Source: Rhodeus uyekii
Taxonomy: Eukaryota > Chordata > Actinopteri > Cypriniformes > Acheilognathidae
Assembly: GCA_037043235.1 (NCBI GenBank)
Contig: JAWRVZ010000038.1
Location: forward strand, 996,001-1,060,000
DNA length: 64,000 bases
Direction of reading: 5' to 3'
Shown here in pieces: positions 57,955-64,000 of this stretch (position 1 is the first letter of the stretch; the number at the start of each line of letters is the position of its first letter). Position numbers and translations under genes: made by a program. The notes beneath the pieces were generated by a model. The model saw nothing but the letters and a program-made list of their open reading frames with translations. It was not told the origin of the DNA and ran no database searches.

Positions 57955-60900
57955 TGCCTTACATGACACTCAAAGACACCTTACAAACACAATAAAACTA
58001 TCAAAACTAAATCATAATGACAGACTGTATGCAAGCATTGAAGCCTGCTTAAAAAATGGATCTTAACGCGAGATTTAAACACATCCTGTGGCAGCAAGTT
58101 CCATAAATAAAGAGCTGCGTGACTAAAGGTTTGTGACCCCGGAGAAGTAGTGCGTGTTTGAGTTCGAACAAGAGTGAGTGCAGAAGATGATCTTAAAGTA
58201 CTTATCTCTGTCTACAGCTTTGCGGCAGTATTAGTCCATGGTAACTACATGTTAAATGTGCATTACATTTTAGCATTTGACTGCAGCTGTACACAAATGG
58301 TTTTGTGTTTGTGTGTAATTGCTAATGTAATGCCTAAATTGACTGACCAATAGTGTGTGTTACATTTGTCTTAGAGAAGAGAGTGTTGCATATCACCGAT
58401 ACTCAGAGTCTCTTTTGTAGAAGAATCCTGTCGCCTCTCTCATCAGGAATTACCAGCACAATGATTCTCATTTATATAAAATGACGTCATTCATTCCTGT
58501 GGCCTTTCCCCCTGCTCTAGTTCATAACGGCACACACATGCAGCAGAGCTTGTCTAGTGAACCATCATTTCCCACTTCAAAGACGCCTGCATGCTTTTGT
58601 TCCTGCTCAAACAGGAAATCCAATTATTAAATCTTCATAAAATATTTGAGTGTCCCCCCCAACAACCCCCCCTTCCCTCTTCTCACACACTCTCTCTCTC
58701 TCACACACACACACCTTAAATGATTTCACTGTTATTAATGGTCAAGTGTAGTAACCTAAAGAGCAGAATTGAATTTCTGTAATGGAGATGAAGTCATTAA
58801 TTATGGAGCGATCTCACTCTCGCTGACTCTCACATTTATTTTTGCTTTCTTGAGAAGCTCTTTGTGATATTTGATATTTGAATGGGATTTAGCAGATGCC
58901 TGTGGTTGTTTTATCATTTATCTTTTTATGCCATTCCTTTGTGTGAAGAGTTTAATTTGGCACGACGTGTTTGGCTGAGATCTTTTTGGTTTGGAAAAAT
59001 GTCCTAATTTCCACTTCTATCTTTTTCTTTTTTTTTGTGGTTTAATGTTTCCTGGATTCTAGCTGGCTAAAAAATATATATTGTTTGGGTAGTTGATATG
59101 TCCTGTTGTCACATTCTGTACTACATTTACAATGTTTTTTAAATGAATTTGAAATTGTTTTTTGTAGTAGTAAAGGACCAAAAAAGGTGCTTAAAAAATA
59201 AATACTGCATAAATACTTTCCTTCCCACATTTAAATTACTTTGTCTATAATTCAAAAATCACCCATTGTCACATTTTGCACCAACTATTATCATTTATAT
59301 TTTCTAGAGCTTTTCCTTGTAAGCATATGCTGCCTCTCATACTTTAAAAATACTATCTAAAATTGTATATATTTTTTATAACCATGTTGTCAGTGTCAGG
59401 ACCTTGAATTTTTTGTGGGTCTCAACAAACTCTGAAACTAGAACTGTTCAACCTTTGTACTTTTTTTTTCTTTTCTCTTTTTTTAAGCTAGATAGTTCTG
59501 TCTAAAACTTGACTGGATGAGCCACATTCAAAAACATAAATGTGCTGTAGTTACACTAATGAAGTATCTTTCCCAGAAGTGTTTTTTGTTCTGAAAAATT
59601 AGTGGTTTACGCAAAAACTCATGCTGCCACAATGATAGGGTGTTGAGGGTGGTTTCCAGGTCCATTGCTATGCAATTACTGAGGTCTTCTAAATGTTTCG
59701 TAACCTATTGTTATTTTGTTGCTTGGGAGTTCTCAGATGGTTGCATGGGAGATCCTTTTTTCAATGTAATTCTGGTTTGTGCCATTTTATCGTCCACTAA
59801 ATGAAAGTAGTGTCTGCCTACTTAAAAAAGTTATAGCTAATACATGATTTGAGGTATTGAGGTATCATTTGGTGCACAATGAGTAAATGTGATATAAAAC
59901 TAATAAGTTCATGGTTTGTGTGAAATGTTCAGTCAATAGGTGTGCAATGTTTCTTTACAAAGTGGCATTGGCAACTACTGGCCTGGCATGTGTAATTCGT
60001 GTGAATGGAGATCGTTTTGACCAAGTTGTTGTCTGTACTTGAAAAACATAAAGGAAAAATGCTTTTAGCGCATATTTGTTGTCAACATACCCTAAACCTG
60101 TTGTTATGTGGTTGCTAAGGAGGTCTAAATTGTTGCTAGGTTGTTACTAGAAGGTTAGTGGTTACTAGCTCCAAATGCAAAACCTAAGAGTCTGTGATAT
60201 TCTGACCTGGATTGAGTCCGTCCTTCAGGTTTTGACTGTTTTATCGTCTACTACGTGAAAATGTCTGTCTGCTTAAAGTAGCTGCACACACATGATTATT
60301 TAATACTTAATTTTTGTGGTTTGGAAGTATCCCAAATCCTGTGAATGATATTTTAAATAGCCACTTGTGGCAGTGCATTACACTGATTTTACTAGAATTA
60401 ACTGGGATAACAATACCTGCTTACTATGGTAAAAAATCACTGTACTGCACCACGTCTAGCTTGCTGCTTTAATATGTACCAGAACAGTGGAAGAAGAAAA
60501 GTATTGGGAATAAAAGTAAACAACTAATGAACAACATAAAAATCTCAACAGCAAAAAAAATAAGACTCCCATGGTACACTACACTTTGAAACTCACCCAC
60601 CACAGGGATGACTCTTCAGGGAAGGAACCGATACATATGTGAGATCAGAAGAATAAGCAGATGTTTATTACAGGCCTGCGGTACGGGAATGATTGTCTGC
60701 GCAGCCCTCCAAACAGTTGCATTGTTTGATGTGTGTACAGTGAGAGCGGCGGCTCAGCTGCTTGGGTTTTAAGATTGCGAGGAGGCCGCAATGTGAACCA
60801 CCCGCCTCGCTCTCTGGTTTGGTTCTGGTCACGTCAGTTTACTACACAGCCGATGAGATGAATAATGCTGATTCATGGTGGCGAGCTTTGCAAAAACGTT

Positions 60901-62059
60901 TGTTTTACGATATGGCGCGTGCGCGCATGTTTACTCGTGCCTTGACAACAGAGCTCTGAGTAACAAGGATTGTGGCTTGATTTCCCCCTCGGCAGGCTCC
61001 CTTGGTTATATACAAACTGCAATCAGGACGACCACAGATGTAGCATGTCAACGGGTGTTTCAATGACGGAGCAGATGTAGGCCATTTATTTAGCTGATTA
61101 TGAAGCATGTGCTGGTGGGCATGAGCAGTAGAGGTGGGCACAACTAATGACTAGTTGGTTTCTAAGGTTGACTAAGTTATCCATTTTCTTTTGTTTAGCT
61201 TTAATATTTTTAGTGGCATTACTGAAAGAGTCAAATTTAGAGACTCATTTGGCAAGTTTTTTTTAACCTTTTTTCATGTTTCGTTGCATGAGTGTTGCAT
61301 TTTTAAGATGTGGTATCAGCATAGAAATGGTTTCTGAGGCCCCTTTCTACTCCATCCAGTTGTTTAAACACATGAATATGTCCTTTATTATTGTTCTTTT
61401 TAAGGCTTACGTTTGATTGACATGACCCCAAACCAGCATGGGAATACAAGGCAGGACTAACCGATTAGTTATTCAGATAACCAGTCTTTTTTCTCAAGTG
61501 AGCAGCTGCGATTTGATATGTTGTGTGTTCAAAGGTGAGAGAGAAAGATTCACTGACTCATCACTCGAGTGTCCAATCAGGCATGACACACTTTTCCTCT
61601 CGTTCCCTTGTAAACTCTTATGGAATCACGCAGCCTTGAGACTTGCTCACCTAAACATTCCCTCCAGACTCTCCTCAAATTTATTGACCATTTTTTACTT
61701 TTTTGTTTTTCATGTCCTCACCCACACACTCCATTTTCCATCCCCTTTCCCTCCAGCGTGACCTAGATTTTTAACTTCACGATGTCTCGCCAGGTTGTGT
61801 TGTTACCATCAACGGTTCTGTATCTTAAATTTTGTTTTCGGTTGTAGAAAAGACGGTTTTGCAGCTGCCTGAGAATTTGACGGATGGAATGTTTGTTCTC
61901 AGGCCACCATCGTCCTTGTTTTTCTGTTCTCAGCTCAAAATGTATTTTTTCTGGCAGTTTGTCCTCCTCAAAGCCATGGAAAAAAACACTGTCATGTTTA
62001 CCCAAGAATGCTGATTCACAGTATTGCACATCCATTGTTCCCAATGCTGCAGTAAAAGC

Positions 62060-62200
62060 AATCTAAACTCTAAAAAATAAAAGTTCTTTCGAAAAACCTT
62101 TAGCATTCATGGAACCTTCCCATTCCGCAAAGGCTTCTTTATAGTGGAAAGATGTTCTTCATACTAAAAATGGTTATTTTAAGAACTTTTCCCTGAAAAA
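62060..62200. repeat. MITE-like fragment (GGAACCTT / AAAGATGTTCTT)
   Basis: Resembles a common fish element with repeated AAGGTTCTTTATAGTGGAAA-type phrases. The ends are not clear. Confidence 0.4.
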
Positions 62201-63042
62201 GTGTTGTGCAGTTCTGATGGGGAACATATTTGTTTGATACTTTTGCACAATAGAAAAAAATTGGCCTGCATTATCTTCAGATAAAAGAAAGATCTGCATC
62301 CTGAAGCAAAATTATTTGAGAACCACTGTCCTTGTGAAGGTCGTCTGGAGATCTTTCTTTGTTCTCCTCGGTTCCTCCTGTACCTTCTCTACTCTCTGCT
62401 TGTTCCAATAGATGGCGTAAAAGAGACAAACTGCCTGACTAGACTGTCTGATCCCCCCACCCCCATATCCTGTCAGATAAAGGGCTCACGGTGGCAGTAT
62501 GTCTGAAAAGAGCTCCTGAAGTTCAGCTTCCCTTGCATCTAGGGCCGTTCTACAGATACACTCCAGCAATCTCTTTTCCGATATATACATGTATAATTAA
62601 TGGGATAACAATGATCTTAATGGTTGAATCTTATAAAATGTGTCAGGAACATATCTGGTGTCATATTTCATTTCTGAATACAAAGGGGGAAAAAAGTGAC
62701 TTTTTATTACTAAACAGGAGAAAATAAAAGCGCTAATCTAAATTAAAGAACACAAACACAACCGGATCATTTCCATAATGACCGATGCAATCTAGCAAGA
62801 TTAACGCAAATTAGCATCTGGTTTAATTAATGGCAAATGGTAACGGTAAATAATGGTGCAAATACCAGTAAATTGACTAGTGCAAACCTTAGTAAATCAC
62901 CTGGCATGATTCATTTAAATACTTTCCTCCCATAAATTTTGCGTCTGAATAGGAAACTTAAGAAACAAATGCATGTGCAATAAGGTTAGCTGCAAAAATA
63001 ACCCTATCCATGTGTTTTCTTCTCTACTTTTTATATACGGTA

Positions 63043-63076
<34 letters not shown>

Positions 63077-63099
63077 ATGTATATATACATATATATATA
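63043..63099. repeat. (GT)n(TA)n array at an element boundary
   Basis: GT run, then a TA-rich run ending exactly at the family E element. Confidence 0.92.
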
Positions 63100-63709
63100 C
63101 AGTAGTACCTCAAGATACGAAAGACTCAACTTACGAAAAATCCAAGTTACGAAAGCAAAGACGAAACATTTTACTGCTCTACATACGAAAAGTTTTCAAA
63201 ATACGAAAGGTTTCTGAAAGTCCGAGATTCGCCCCATAACAATTTTGAAACTCGCGCCACACGCCGCCATCTTAGTTATAGTAGACTCGCTACCATCCTC
63301 CTGCTCTCCCATTGGTTCCTGATGCTAGCCAAGCCATGAGATCCTTCTCTCTAATTGGATCCCATCATGCATCTTCTATACGTACTTGCTGGCGTGCTTT
63401 AGCTGAGCCACTCCGCACCCGAAACTTTAAATTTTTTATGTGTTTTCGTAAAGTTAAGTGCCGTTTGTCCTCCTCCTCCTCTGCCGCCACTTTCGGAGAT
63501 AGCCTCACTCGAAAGGTAAGCTTCGACATTTTACGTTATTTCATTGTTTATAGGTCAATTTAACTTTATTATGAAATTTAATGGGGTGTTTTTGGAGGGC
63601 TTGGAACGGATTAGCCATTTTACATGTAAAATGTGTTCCAAGATACGAAAAACTCATTATACGAAGGCCGCCTCGGAACGGATTAATTTCGTATCTCGAG
63701 GTACCACTG
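63100..63709. mobile_element. TA-flanked pogo/Tigger-like MITE, family E
   Basis: Starts CAGTAGTACCTCAAGATACG and ends CGTATCTCGAGGTACCACTG, with TA on both sides. 610 bp. No transposase frame; the open frame at 63312-63563 has no family match. Confidence 0.85.
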
Positions 63710-63744
63710 TATGTATACAGTAAGTATATATACACAATCATCAA

Positions 63745-63746
<2 letters not shown>

Positions 63747-63823
<77 letters not shown>

Positions 63824-63861
63824 GTATATAATGTATATGTGTGTATGTGTGTATATATATA

Positions 63862-63951
<90 letters not shown>
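63747..63951. repeat. (TA)n and (TG)n compound microsatellite
   Basis: TA run 63747-63821, mixed spacer, then TG run 63863-63951 (about 44 units). Confidence 0.97.
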
Positions 63952-63953
<2 letters not shown>

Positions 63954-64000
63954 GTGTATTTATATATCTATACATGCATACTGTGGTTATACAGTATAAA

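Larger units (their letters stand above)
45468..64000 (+). other. efl1 intron, at least 18.5 kb, open at window edge
   Basis: No EFL1-like coding sequence was found after 45467. Contents include a SINE (46103-46262), several simple repeats, a Tc1-like relic (49651-50720), pogo/Tigger-like elements (50741-51441, 53068-54047, 56980-57708, 63100-63709), an hAT MITE (57750-57954), a tandem duplication (about 56020-56345) and repeat-free islands at about 51600-51860, 54530-54760, 55430-55620, 58375-58910 and 60590-61080. 61100-62950 shows only a weak MITE-like stretch at 62060-62200. Confidence 0.6.

Noticed and set aside
63541..63975. Long open frames of Thr-His, Val-Cys or Ile-Tyr repeats across 63541-63975, also at 47696-48135
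   Set aside because: They are translations of (TG)n and (TA)n microsatellites with no codon or family signal.

Overview
The window is vertebrate nuclear DNA, almost certainly from a teleost and probably a cypriniform. It has GT-AG split genes, AT-rich introns, long (TA)n and (TG)n arrays, tRNA-derived SINEs of the HE1/V-SINE kind, Tc1-like elements, and many short inverted-repeat elements typical of cyprinid genomes. The species call rests on repeat content and remembered protein families; no database was searched.

Three genes are supported. (1) Positions 1-3634, + strand: the last four coding exons of an ADAMTS-like gene, most likely adamtsl3, with thrombospondin type-1 repeats and a terminal PLAC domain. 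(2) Positions 6387-9293, - strand: a complete four-exon saxo2 (FAM154B family) gene encoding 463 residues with serial Mn-type microtubule-binding repeats. It lies tail-to-tail with gene 1. (3) From 10279, + strand, to the window edge: efl1 (EFTUD1), the GTPase that with SBDS evicts eIF6 from pre-60S ribosomes. Fourteen coding exons (codons 1-571) are resolved, the last ending at 45467. The C-terminal half lies beyond the window.

saxo2 and efl1 are divergent and share a short CpG-rich intergenic promoter (about 9294-9496). It contains an RFX X-box-like palindrome, which suits the ciliary gene, plus TGACG half-sites and an ETS-like site, which suit the housekeeping gene.

The rest is intron and repeat. 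The repeats include a large set of elements flanked by TA with CAGT...ACTG ends (pogo/Tigger-like, non-autonomous), two hAT-type elements with exact 8-bp target duplications and one near-exact, a TTAA-flanked element carrying two later insertions, an LTR retrotransposon remnant with gag-like sequence, and Tc1-like transposase pseudogenes. The final efl1 intron in the window is at least 18.5 kb. It holds several repeat-free islands that look like possible conserved non-coding elements, but this cannot be tested here. I found no CRISPR array, functional tRNA or rRNA gene, or novel protein-coding system.
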